Source of the DNA: Atrichornis clamosus
Taxonomy: Eukaryota; Chordata; Aves; Passeriformes; Menuridae
Direction: 5' to 3'
Assembly: GCA_013400975.1 (NCBI GenBank)
Contig: WBMZ01002691.1
Span: 48,197 to 112,196 of the forward strand
DNA: 64,000 nucleotides
In this document: positions 39,401 through 51,572 of the stretch, in pieces
Layout of the letters: each line of letters starts with the position of its first letter
Numbering within the stretch: position 1 is the stretch's first letter
Position numbers and translations under genes: made by a program
The notes under the pieces: generated by a model
The model's input: only the letters and a program-made list of their open reading frames with translations
The model's database searches: none
What the model was told of the DNA's origin: nothing

Positions 39401-41700
39401 TTCTTATTTAAGGAGCAGAGTCTGCTGTAAGACGGTGACAAATTTCCCACAGCTGCAATGAGGAAAATATGCATAGCTCTGAAGTATTACAGACCAAATG
39501 TTGTGAATGATTTCAAGGTCATATGTTCTGAATGACACTTTGCCTTTGACACAGTATGTATGTGTATGTATAGGTACAGAGTAAGGGAATTATAAGCTGT
39601 ATTTCTGCAGTAACAAATTGATACAAGATATTTTTGATTTACAAACTTTAAAACTGTTAAAAGAGGGATTATTAAAATTATTATAGTAGTGAGAATCTTA
39701 TATGGTTCTTTCTGCCAGAACATTGAAACATTCAGTACTTCTTTCAACACTTGCTATTAGCTCTTACCAGAAATAAATCACCTCAAGGCCTTCTTATTTT
39801 ATTAACAAAATCTCAACACTGGTTGCTTGAATTTCAAATGGCAAATTTGTTTATCTACTTAATAATCTATTTTTTAAACCTCAGCTTTAGAAGTCCTGTG
39901 GTTATAGGTAACATAAACTTAAAAATGATACCAGGGCAGGCAGTGGAAACCTTGAAGACCCTAAAACCTGTGTTGTAAAGATATAGAACACATTACTGTG
40001 TGTTGTTTTTAAACCAAAGCAGAAACTTATGGTTCACAGAGTTGTATTAGCAATATTTATTCTTCTGAGACTGGAGGGTTCTTGGCTTTTCTTCCTACTC
40101 CCTAAGAGATTACCAAGTACAGACCTGGTGGCTGTGTGGGACATACATGAGGCATTATCAGCAATGAGTGTAAATAAGGCTCTGTCTAATAGCAGCCTTC
40201 CATGCTTTACATAAAGTCTTTTTCTGTCATCTACAAGATACACAGTCAATTCTTTTATACCTTTATAAATCTGGAAAGGTTTCTGCAGAGGTGCTCATGA
40301 TTTTAAACTTGACACAATTCTGCACAGGGAAATAATGTATTCTCTGTTCTCATCAGAATAGCAAAAAGCCCAGGATGGCACCAAAAACAAGTCTTCATTA
40401 TATAGTATGGATATTGCAACCTTGATCTGGTAGATAAGGTGTGAAGAAAGGACATTCCTCCCTCTAAAAATGCTGCCAAAAAGACCCTGGCCTTTATCTG
40501 TTTGAGACAGAAACAACTGAGGTGCAGAAGGACAGAGTTCTTGCTGGAGGAAATGCCTTTGGTAACTCTGAATGAAGTACCAAATCTTCCATGAGGGGCA
40601 GATTTAAAATCTGTACTTCTCGTTGGTATTAACGATGGGTTAACTTAGACATTTCCCAGCACAGGATGCCAGCTGCCGTGATTCTCTGCACTGCACTTTA
40701 AGTTGTAGAGGAATGTTAGGTGACCAAGTCAGCACTATAGGGCCCCCATGGGAGCTGAAATGCAGGTATTACAAACTTTCCTTGTGCCCCCTCTGGCTCC
40801 TATGCTATGTCTGAATCATCCATTTCTCAAGGTAGTTGCATTCTTTTTTCCCCAAATAAGAAACTAAATGCATTAAAGGTTGCAGAATATTTGAATGCCA
40901 GAGTAATACAGCGTCATACAGTGCTTTGTCTAGAAAACAGGACAAGGCAGGGGAAAGCAATCAGTTCCTGATGCAAACAGTACCCATCAAATGTGGTAAG
41001 ACAAAAAGTGTTTTATGCTAAACAATTCAGCAGGAGAAAGTGTGGGGCAAGAAAGCATGGGGATACTCTACTAATTAGTGGGTGATTAATTCAGAGCGTA
41101 ATTTTCTCCCACTGAGAACAATGTACTTGTCTCAGTAGGACTTTTAGAAAATTAGGAAATAATAGGCTCTCATAATTGCAATAGGTAGGTATCCACCTTG
41201 GTGCTCAAATGCTTAATTACTTTCCTGCTTTCCTGGTATTAAATCTATACCTGGGCAGCTCCAAAACTTCTCCAGTCAGAAGCCATCACTGCAAATGTCA
41301 GTACTCAATAGGCAGTTCTGGCCTGAGGAGGTCTGCCTTGCATCATGAAGGGGGCCATCCCTCAAGCGAAAATTTGTTCCAATGTGAAGAGAGCAGCTTG
41401 TAAAGGTTTCTGTCACTGAGAAAGAATAGCCAGCAGCAGTGGTAGCAATCAATGCTGCTCTGCCTGTTCTTTCAGAAAAAAGTAGAGATTGTAGGAAAGA
41501 ATGACTGTTCACAACTGGATGGAAAGTGATTAGAGTCTGAGATATATACATATATATTTTGGGCATCTTTGGATAAAAAGTGTTCAGAAACACAGGAATT
41601 TACTACTGTGAGACAACTGTAGCAAGTGGATTCACACAAACACACTGAAATCGTTATCTCTAAGTCTCAGCCAATTATTCTGCAGATTTCTAGTGCCATC

Positions 41701-41790
41701 ATATCAGGATATGATATGATATTATATGATGACATGATTGATGATATGATATGATATGATATGATATGATGATATGATAAATATGATATG
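41701..41790. repeat. (ATGAT)n pentanucleotide microsatellite, interrupted
   Basis: About 90 bp are built from atgat/atatg units with several interruptions, including 'attatatgatgacatgattg' near the middle. The longest uninterrupted run lies at about 41742-41769. The adjacent duplicated gatatgat variants suggest repeated slippage. In RNA or single-stranded DNA the self-complementary ATAT/GATATC-like parts could pair weakly. Confidence 0.95.
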
Positions 41791-43113
41791 TAGGTCCTAG
41801 GCTTATAAGTTTGTTTCCTTCCAGATCTCGAACATAGCTAGAAAGTTCTTACAAATTTGGAGGGATGATGGTATGGCTATGAACTGTGATATGATTTTCT
41901 TTTTCTTCTTGTAAAAATTGGTGATAATTTACATTGATAGAAGGTGATGAAACTATACAATTGGAAGTCATGTATGACAGAATATGATAGAACTACCCAA
42001 GCTACCTGTGGGCTTTGCCACCTTGCACTTCATTTCTCCTCAGGAGTATATCGTGGTAGCACTGAAATACGTTCACAAAAACACAAATTTAATCTGGAAT
42101 TGCTATGCATCCATTAAAAATATTGGAACCTATATTTAGTAGGGTCATGGAGTGAGCTTCCCACTGCATGCAAGCCTTTGCATATAGCTGCTATACAGGA
42201 ACTCTCAGAAGATTAATATGAAGAAAAAGAATCTCCTTGGAAACACAAGGTATATATGCACACTATGCTGAGAAAAACAGATTATCTGATACTAAAGATA
42301 AGAACAACTGGGAAAGGCCACAGAGTTTTTCTGGGGAGAAAGATGGGTGGTTAAATGGTAGCCTAGTTTGATGGTTCTTCTGAAGTCGTCTACAATATCT
42401 CCAGTTGTATCCCTGTGTCTCATAGAGCTGTTTGAGAAGTATTTTACTGGACTCCTGCTGAGTCATGGCTTTGAAATGCCCTAAATGTGAAAGCACTTTA
42501 TGAGTCACAAAAAACACCTTCATGAGAAAGGAGGTCAGGCTCAGGCAACCTAGCAATAGGTTTCGTCAGACTTAGATGAAATATGTTATTGCACATTTTA
42601 ACAGGCTGTGTTTTATTTCTGCCCTTATGGTTTAGGTTAAGTGTAAATTCTTCTCTAATAAAGTCAGCAAAGGTCATCTTGAAGTTACTATTGTCAAAGG
42701 AAAAGTACAAGAAACAACAATACGTCGGAGCTTGCTAAAGTTGAAGTCTGACTGTAACAGTTTTAGGGAATCATGATATTTGGACCTATGCAATATTTCC
42801 AGTTACTAATCCATCAGTATTTTTTGGAAACCATTTTAGACCACTGACAATGTTTTTTTCATTGTTATTGTGGTACTTGTCCAAGTTAAACTAATTTTTA
42901 ATATATTATTCCATGTAGGTGGGTGAGTTGCAACCTGTACCATAAATGAAGCTCTTTGACAATTATCTCTTAGGGATAGCTTTGGAAAGATTGCCTGTTG
43001 TAAGCAACAGATATTTTCTGTCGTAAACTGCTCATGTTGCACTGATAGCACTGATGATGTGGGAGCTGCACACAAGAAGGTAAATTCCAGGCAATAATAA
43101 TAATTTTGAGGGG

Positions 43114-43222
43114 TTCACAGAGTCGTAGGATACTAGGTTGGAAGGGACCTCAAGTATCACCCGGTCTAAACTGTCTTGGAAAAAACACAGTCTAGACAAG
43201 TGGGTCCATCATCTTGTGTTGA
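43114..43222 (-). mobile_element. CR1 LINE 3' end fragment
   Basis: About 110 bp read as a reverse-complemented CR1 end. The blocks are 'ttcacagagtcgtaggatac', 'taggttggaagggacctcaa', 'gtatcacccggtctaaactg', 'tcttggaaaaaacacagtct' and 'agacaagtgggtccatcatc'. This variant differs from the one at 33.8 kb just inside the tail ('ggacctcaagtatcaccc' instead of 'gggaatttaaagatcatcta'), so the two belong to different CR1 subfamilies. The copy is short and non-coding. Confidence 0.93.
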
Positions 43223-46200
43223 GAAACACATTTAAAAAAATTCTAAGTACATCCAATATTGTATTTTTAAATTTCATATATGAAGAAAAAATTCTTGACG
43301 AATTTAGTACATATTATTTCTTTTGTCAGCAGCCTGGCATCCATTAGGATAGCATTGTCTTTTGGAGTATTATAAGAAAACAACACGGAGAAGAACATCC
43401 AAAGTTTAGAAAACATGATTTACTGAGAAATACTGAAATATCTAGTGTCTATAAAAGAGAAAGAGAGAGCAAGGCACATTAAAGCCTCCAAATATTAAAA
43501 AAAATAAAACCATCAGTTGTTATTTAAGTCTGGATAGAATCTAAAAAGGAGTAATCATTTTGATGCACATAAAGAGATCCTTGCATTACATTTTTAGGGG
43601 TTTTTTTTTGGTAAATATATTTCCTAGGAAGATTATGGAATTCCCCTTAGTGGAAGTTTGAGACCTGAACCTGATGGCTGCCAAGGGTGAACCAAAAGTA
43701 TTTATCCAGACTCAAAGTAGGGAAATGGACCTTCTGAGAATCTTTCCAGGCCCAAATTCACAATCAGAATTGTCAGGGGAATACATTTAAACTGGAAAAC
43801 TTCTTCTTTTCCTATGGCTTGGAATTCCCTCCGGGATCTACCCATCTGTAGCACATCATTATTGTGGTCTGCTTCTGCCTTTTTCTTGGGAAAGGGACCA
43901 TATAATTCAGCCATTAATAGAAGAATGAATGGTGCACATTCTGCCTCCATCCCATGAATCTTTTACCTGCTAGAAACTGGAGAGTTGGAATCAGTCTGCA
44001 TTGTGATTTTTGTAAAACAAGGCAAACAAATAACAATATGTGATCTTACTGTAATCATGCAGAGTATCACTTCTTAGTCCAGATACATATACAACTTTTC
44101 ATCTTGTCTATCTTTGAATCCTATTTTGCGTTTAATGAATATACCAGGCTTAATCTGATAATCTTTGAATTTAGAGTGATGCAATACACTTTATGCGGAA
44201 ACACCGTTAACCAAAGAGGTAACTGGGATAGAGTGCTCCTTTTGGGTACAAGGAGAGTCATTCTCACATTCATACTGAATAGCCTGGAACTGGAGCATCT
44301 GTATGATTGTCTATAACACCAGCATAGGGACTTGGAGTTTAGACCAATTTTCAGTTTTGGATATCGAAGCTTTTAATTATAAATGGAAGACTGATTTCTG
44401 TAAGACAGGTTTCTCAAAGATCACTTTTTCTCCAAAGAAAACTTCCATAAGAACTCAGGATAACCAGAAATTTCAATGATTTCTATTCCAAGTACAAAAC
44501 CAACTCATTTTCAGTAATAGCAAAATATGGCAGCATTTTTAAAGGGAAGCTACTAACTCCCTAAGCATGGCATCCTGCTTGTACATTCAGTTTTTCTCTA
44601 AAGTGAGGTTAGAAAGAGAGGATTGCAAGGAACACAAGTTGGCCAAAGTACTTTCTGCTGTACTGGAAGGTGCTTTAAGAGTATATTGATGGGCTCTTAA
44701 ATGTAAGTGCTAAAATTTAATTATTTCAGTAAGCCCAAACTTTGAAGTGACAGGAACTGACAGTTGTTACAGATTTCAGCTGGAATTATTAGACTAACCA
44801 CCTACCAGAAAAGGTCAACTTTGTGAAGCAGGAAGGTACAGATTAAAATAAATCCTCATTTTAAAGGAAATTACCTTTCCTACTAAGAACTACAACCTCA
44901 TAGCCAAATCAATGAGGGAATAATGGCATCCTTGGTACACTGAAATGTACAAGAATCAGAAAAATATAATGAAAGGTCATGAGGTCTCTTTCACACACTC
45001 ATTAACACAGTCTCATCATCAGGATATTATTGCCTTGAGCACACAAGAACTGATTTTGCCTGAGTTTGACCCTGAAAGTAAATGCAGTGGTTTGGTTATT
45101 ACAGTATTCTTCAACTCATTGCAGAGTTCTAAGTGAACATTTTTATTGTTCTTCACAAACAAGCTTTTTTTCTTTTTCTCTGAAATAATTTAGATTGTTT
45201 TCAAACACAGGGAGAGTGATAAAATTTTCACCATCTCTCTCTTACTGCTATGAATGTTAACATATAGGAACCAGATATCATAACAATTATTGCTCAGTAT
45301 TCCAGCTGTATCATCTACTTGTAAACATTCAGGTTAATAAAAAAGCCTGCATGTAAGGTCATGTTCCAAACAAAGACATTTAATCCTATTTGGAAAGCTA
45401 GTTTTAATGTTTTACTTCTGTGTGAATGAACTACATTGGTTAGAGCCTTGTCATTTTGATCTGGAATTATATAGACTGGAAACTTACATAAAAATGGTTG
45501 TAGGAGTAATAAAAAGCCCAAAGGCTTAAGTCTACACTGCAACCTGGAAGCTGTATCAGTGTCACATTCTCTTGATTAAATTGGTGTCTGTAACAGGCCT
45601 GGAGATGTGTGGTTTTGGTCACAGTAATGTTATTGTCTTCACTTTCAAACTCAGTTCCATTTTGCCAATTGATTTCTGCTGCTAATGTACACTGCCATGT
45701 GATAAACAGGCATAAAAATAGATTTTGAAGGCACTAAGTAATTCAGTATTAAATAAAAATTAGTTCTCTGAAAAGCCAAGGTTTCATATACAATTAAGTT
45801 TAATGCAAAGCTTCAGCAATTTGGCTATGGTATGGCTAAAATGTGTGTCAATCTGTTGACTGTATTCAAATACATATGCACATTATGCAAGGCTGTATTT
45901 ATGAAGTACATAATAGAGTATTATACGATAGGGTGTTACACATTTGTTTGGGATAGCCTTGGATAGATGTATACAGCAGGTAATACAATTCCTGCTTTAA
46001 AGACTGCCTCAGAGAAATAAAGGTTAGTTAAGGTTGCACATTTTTTCTTAATGACAATGCAAACAGGTTTAAGTATTCACTGCATTGTAATAAAACATTG
46101 CTATAGCTGAGTTCTTTTTTACTCTTTCAAAGGAAAAAGAGTTTCTTATTTAATAACTAACAATTGTTAGTAAGCCATGGTCAAACTGCTGAAATGAAAT

Positions 46201-49200
46201 GGTTCCTTGTCTTTTTTTATTCTTTTTTTTTCCCTTATGAACAAGACAGGTTTTTGAGATGTACTGGCCAATTCATCAGAGACCATTACAGTCTTAAATA
46301 ACATACACATTTTGTGCAAACAGTATTAAAAAGTCACAACCATTCTTAACCGAAAATGTTTCAGATTTTATTCTAAATTCCCAGTTCTTGTTTGTATCAA
46401 AACTCTTCTAATCATGGAGAGGTCCTTTGCTGAAGATCATCTTAAGTGATCAGTGATCATGAAAACATGGAATAAGTCCCAGATAAAGAAACCTCAGGAC
46501 TGAAGTTCCTGCTTGAGAGTAACAGAGTTACAGAATGTCATCCTTTGGCAATTTTTGGTTTTTTGTTTATTTTAATTTAAGTTTAAATTTCATACTCTTC
46601 TTTTCCTAGGAAAAGCCACATAGGATATCCTTTGCAGATCCTCTGCAAACAAAATGTACTTTAAGGTCAGGACAAACTGCTTTTATTTTCTTTCTACAGA
46701 CAGCAGGCACTGTACACGCATTATTGTATTTCTGGCCTCCTCACCAGGTTCAAGTCAACCAAAAAAGTCCTCTGCTTTTAAATCCGAAGAGCCGTAGTAC
46801 AAATCCACGTTTTAACACTAGGAAGCTATGCCACCTTTTTTTTAAACGATATTTGTTTATTCAGAAAGATTCATTACAAATGCTGATTTGTTTCTGTAAT
46901 GAAAAAGCAAATGAGTGCATATTTCTTATTTCATGGAATAGCAGCTCTTCTCTCCCAGTTCATCCTTGCACAAACTTCCATATCAGAAGACACATGCTGT
47001 TTTGAAATAAACTCCATTAAGTAGGCATTTACTAGTTAGAATCTTCTACATGTCTTTATTTTCCAAGTGCCACGAAATACTTGAAAAATAACCACATGCT
47101 TTAATAAAGACTCTGAACCACAAAAAAATTTAAAATGTATCAGGTAAAGCTGTGTTTGGCACTACAAAAACCAGAAGTGAGTGTTTTTGTAAGTACTCTG
47201 AACTGAATATTGCTGAGCTTTGCAGCTGAAAAAGAAATATTGTAGATACACTGCAACTTCTTATATTTTGAAAGTAACACATCAGCAAAGCATCAGTATA
47301 CTAATGAGTGTTTCACAGCTGCAGTATTATAACTGAAGAGGCAAGAAATACATTAGAAAGACACATGGCTGAATAAGAATGTCTTCTGTAAGGAGATATT
47401 CAGTTATCTGAGGATCCAGTTCTCCTATATCTCATATATACAGTTTTTTAGGAAGTTGTGACAGAAATTAGGGGATATTCAAATTCTGTTTATTACTTAT
47501 AATCTAAATATCTTTCAAAATGTGCATACATGGAAAAAAAAACCCCTAAAAATTACTTCCCCCAGATTTAAAGACACATCTCTATTATTGGTCAGATAAT
47601 ATGTGCTCATTTAATATGAGTACCAATAATTTCCTCTCTCCTGAAAGCTATTTCTTTTTTTGCAGGTCAGTATCTAAAACACCAGAAGGCTTCAAACTAT
47701 TTCGAATGACAGCTGTTTACTTGGGTTTTTTTAAATTTTAAATTTAGCACAACATTAAATACATTGACAAACAATGTTGAGTAACAAACTAATTCTGAAA
47801 AATAGATATAGAAATACAAATATTTTGTTAAGTACTCTTTTGGGTTTTCTTGATTGCTCGCTCATGCAGCTCTTCAGTGTACAAACAATTGTATCACTGT
47901 CACTCTGCCTTCTTCCTCTTCACTCCCACACAAATGTCTCTGCCCATTGCATCCCATTAGGAAATTGGTCCTTTTTTGATTCATTTGTGTGATCTTACCC
48001 ACCTTCCCCAAGTGGACTGTAAGACTCAGAATCCTGAACACAATAATTGGCATTACTTTTAATGACTGTAGCTATGTAGTTATAACTACTGCTGTATGAA
48101 AGAGTTTATAATTTGTAACATTTTTAGAAGCACCTCGCTTTCTCATCTAGTAGGCAAGCAATGCAGTGCATAGCCATTTGCTGTAGAGCTGTGTTAGATA
48201 CTTTACAAAAATACCTAGTTAGGAGGCTTCTACTTTCCTATTCTTAACCTTTGTCTCCTTTTCTCTTGCCACGCTATCAAAGATGGAAAATAAATGATCT
48301 GTCCTAGGTAATTTAGAGGAATTCCCATAAACTGATTCCAAGATGCTTAATATTTTTAACCTTTTCCTGCTTTTCCAATGTCATTTTATAAAGAATAAAA
48401 AAAAATAATGATCTGACCTTCTCTGAAAATCTTGACTGTAGAAAGGCATGTGTACAAATGAAGTGCAGAAGTTTCCAAATCAGAGACAAATGTAAAATAT
48501 TAACAATAATCTATAGCTTTTGGAGCCAAAGCTTTTATGCTGTGTGCCCTCTTTATTTCTCCATGTCATTAGATTCTCTCATTAGAATGAAACCCATTTA
48601 TCATCCTCAATGTACAGATAATATGATGATTGATGGCTTTGCAACCAGCTGTATAATATGCAAATATGTGACTTTTTAATATTTTACAAAACACAGCATG
48701 CTTGCTTGGTTGTTTCAATCTCTTTAACACTCACATTATAAGCATGCCGTGTAACATTATCACAGTAGGGCCACTGGACCCTCTCTCATCAAAACAGACA
48801 TGATTCCAATAACAATCCAGCATAAAGCTTTTTGGGGTTTTTTTACTATTGGAATTTTTGTAGTATACTCGGGTCGATGTTCTATAAGTGGAATGTGTCT
48901 CCAGCACAGATGCAAAAGCATCAGCATTACTATGAGTAGGTTCATTAAAATCTTTCGTGCTATTAAGACCCTACATACTTACATTTACTAAAGACTAGAA
49001 AAATCCTGCCACCAGATAGAGAGATGTTATATTTCCTTCTCACCTTACTTTTCCTGCTGATTTTTATCTCCTATAGCAATGTGATGAACAGATGAAAGGA
49101 CTGCATAGAGCCAATGAAGTGAAGTCTGTGGCTTGTGGGAGTCAGCACAGGGAAGGGCTGTAGATAAAGCATGCTTCAGTCTGAACAAGGGAAGGAAGAG

Positions 49201-50289
49201 GAAGATGACTTTATAGAACCCAGCCCTTAAGAAACTTGGAGATTTTCATTTGGATCAGGAACTGGTAAGAAAACAGGAACGTAGTAAAGCTGGACAGTTC
49301 CCTTTCACATTTATCACATCTCTCAGGTCCAAGAGAGGAGTCACAGAGACAAATGATCTAGTCATGAGGAAATCTTTAATAACAGACAAAAACATGTGCC
49401 ATAGCCCAGCAGTCCTTCAGATTTGGAAAAAGAAAGCAGGATATTCCTCTTAGCTTCCTCCCGTTTTACCTAGCATAGTTCATTTGAGACATGTCAAGAC
49501 AAAAATAAAAAACAAATTAGCACCATAGACTAAATAAAATCATGGCTGCTGATGAATTATTCCCTTCCACTCTTTCCTCTCCTATTTTTAAATTTTTTAT
49601 TCAAACTCAGCAGCCCTTGACACACATATTCAAAGTGATTTTCTTTTGTTGAGATAACAAGCGTTTTCTAAATTGATTTTACTGAGCTTGACTACAGAAC
49701 TCCCTCTGAGATTTCAAGATCCTCTATGTAGTTTTAAGGGTTTTAGACCCTTCTTTTCTCCAAGGACTTCTTCATCACTTCTAGCTTTCTGTGTAAGAGT
49801 GAAAGATTAGTCTCTACTACTAGATGATGAAACTTGCTTTTCACAGAGATGGACATTCTGCCTTTGACTGATACTACAAAATTCACCGTGACATTGTTTG
49901 AACATCCATTGCTTGTGGTGCATACAGACTTGCAGTTACAAGAGAGCAGGGTAGTGGTGGGGTTCCTGTGTGACAGAACAGTCTCAAAGGCCCGTTCCCT
50001 CACTGCAGCAAGATCCCCTTGAAATGATATTTTGACACAAACATATACCCAAATGTATATGTTGTACAAGAACACCTTCAAATTCCTTCAACTCAGTAGG
50101 AATATGACTTTCAAAGCTGTCAGTTATGTCTTCAGAGAAGTACCTGCCTCACATACCCTGTTGTTCCTGTCAGAGAACACACTGGATAGAGAGGAAGATA
50201 TTGTGCTTAAGACCATTTCATCCCTTAAGGTGGTCACTCAAACACTTTCTTTTCCTATCCAGTGGCAATACAGCTACATTCAACTGAAC
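43223..50289. other. Non-coding AT-rich unique DNA
   Basis: Frames reach 93 codons (46724-47005, plus) and 112 codons (49743-50081, minus). The latter overlaps a 62-codon plus frame (49834-50022), and neither is recognised. From about 49.7 kb the density of both-strand frames and the GC content rise slightly, leading into the coding-like segment that follows. A short purine run (aagagaaagagagagcaagg) lies near 43455. No mobile element or RNA gene was recognised. Confidence 0.6.
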
Positions 50290-50890
50290 TTTTGAAAAGT
50301 TTTTGCCCAGATTCCTCCAGATGATGTCTGGCTGGAACCCTCTCTTAAAAGAAGACTAAGCAAGGATCTGCCTGTTACCGGAGGCTGGGTTGAGATGACT
50401 CCTGCCACCTCTGTCCACTGAGAAATCCTTAATCTCTGCCTGTGTGCAATGAATAGCTAGCTTTGATATCAAAGGATTATTCACTGGCACCGCATATTTT
50501 GTGGAGTTTGTGGTGGATGGTTATCACATTTGTAATACAATCAGCTGGCCCTGCGTCCCACAGCTTCATGGAGGGTCTGCACACCTGGGTGTGTGGATTC
50601 CCACACTTATCCCGATGTCCTATCACTTCTTGCCTCTCACCAACACTGTCTTTATCTGCTGCTTTCTGGACAAGATGAAAAGAGTGAAGAGTGAAGAAAA
50701 CAGGAATGCAAGAATCTACTATTTGTGTATTTTTCCAAGTAAAATGTCTCTATATCACCACAAGGACAGAGACATTGGAAAGCTGTCAATCTTCCCCTAT
50801 CCCTTTTTTGCAGTTAACGTGTTTATGCGTCAGCTTTCCTACAATGGTTTGAAGGGTCCCTTGCTTATGTGTGGTTTTACCTCCAGGTAG
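50290..50890 (+). other. Coding-like segment, possibly a decayed fetuin-type cystatin relic
   Basis: A plus-strand frame of 129 codons (50501-50890) opens with a GTG. Read upstream through an in-frame TGA at 50450-50452, the same frame gives S-F-D-I (50462-50473), then A-Y-F-V-E-F-V-V (50492-50515), a Cys at 50531 and another at 50552. After about 30 more residues comes V-F-I-C-C-F-L (from about 50648). In fetuin-A, fetuin-B and HRG the second cystatin domain carries a YFVEF-like strand followed 7-8 residues later by Cys, and later a hydrophobic-Cys strand at similar spacing. The remaining family positions, including the GFC motif, fit only with a frame change around 50590. I therefore see at most a broken relic, and chance similarity is quite possible. 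The segment is not an intact gene. Confidence 0.15.
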
Positions 50891-51455
50891 AGAAAATGCA
50901 ATATTCAATGCTATGTCTTTTTCTTAGAAAGGTAGCCTGGCCTTGAAAAAAAAAAAGGAAAGAAAAAAAAAAGACTCATGAACAGGCAAAATAACTTGGG
51001 GTTGAACATTTAAACTAATAATTTCCTTTTCAGGAAGATGAGCAGCAATTCTGATTTGTCTGTGTTGCAAGGAAGGGCTTCTCTAGACTTCCCCTTCATT
51101 TTCAAAATTGGCATGTAAGTTGAACACTGTGCTTCTTACAGTTTGGGAATTACATCATCCAAACCCTTATTCTTCTACATAGATTTTATACTAGATATGT
51201 CATATAAAACCAAGAACAGCAATGTGACATCTTTGTATATTTCTTGTTTCTCTCACTGACCCAGTGACAGTGGTGGTAACTTCGTAAAATTTTGCAATAT
51301 TTTATGTTTTACTTACATCCACCTATAAGTGCACTTAACATTACCTATTTTGCTTAGCACTGTCTATAAGACCTTTAGTCTTAGGAGACCATCAGAATTT
51401 ATTTATTTTTATTCTCCTTTTTTCTTTATTAAAAAAAATGGCATATGTGCATATT

Positions 51456-51572
51456 AAAAAAAAACCCAAACCAAACCAACAACAAGAAAATCAAAACCAA
51501 ATCAATTTACCAAACAATGAAATAATAAATGGGAAAAACCAAACCAAACAAAACACAAACAAAAAAACCACC
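51456..51572. repeat. A/C-rich (CCAAA)-like degenerate low-complexity tract
   Basis: About 115 bp consist almost only of A and C on the plus strand, with recurring aaaccaaacc and caaacaaaac units and a short central interruption. A T-rich segment (51395-51430) lies just upstream, so the two could pair partially. It is probably an expanded poly(A)-derived microsatellite, of the kind that grows at retroposon tails, but no adjacent element is recognisable. Confidence 0.85.

Larger units (their letters stand above)
34026..43113. other. Non-coding unique DNA with several small tandem repeats
   Basis: Frames reach 118 codons (39055-39411, plus), 106 codons (34520-34840) and 105 codons (41276-41593, minus). 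They overlap opposite-strand frames and have no identifiable domains. Simple repeats include a 13-bp direct repeat cctgcaattggga (35381-35393 and 35400-35412), an (AAAT)n run and the (ATGAT)n microsatellite. No interspersed repeat was recognised between the two CR1 copies. Confidence 0.6.

Noticed and set aside
49743..50081. 112-codon minus-strand frame with several Cys residues
   Set aside because: It overlaps a plus-strand frame of similar quality and shows no recognisable domain or splice context.
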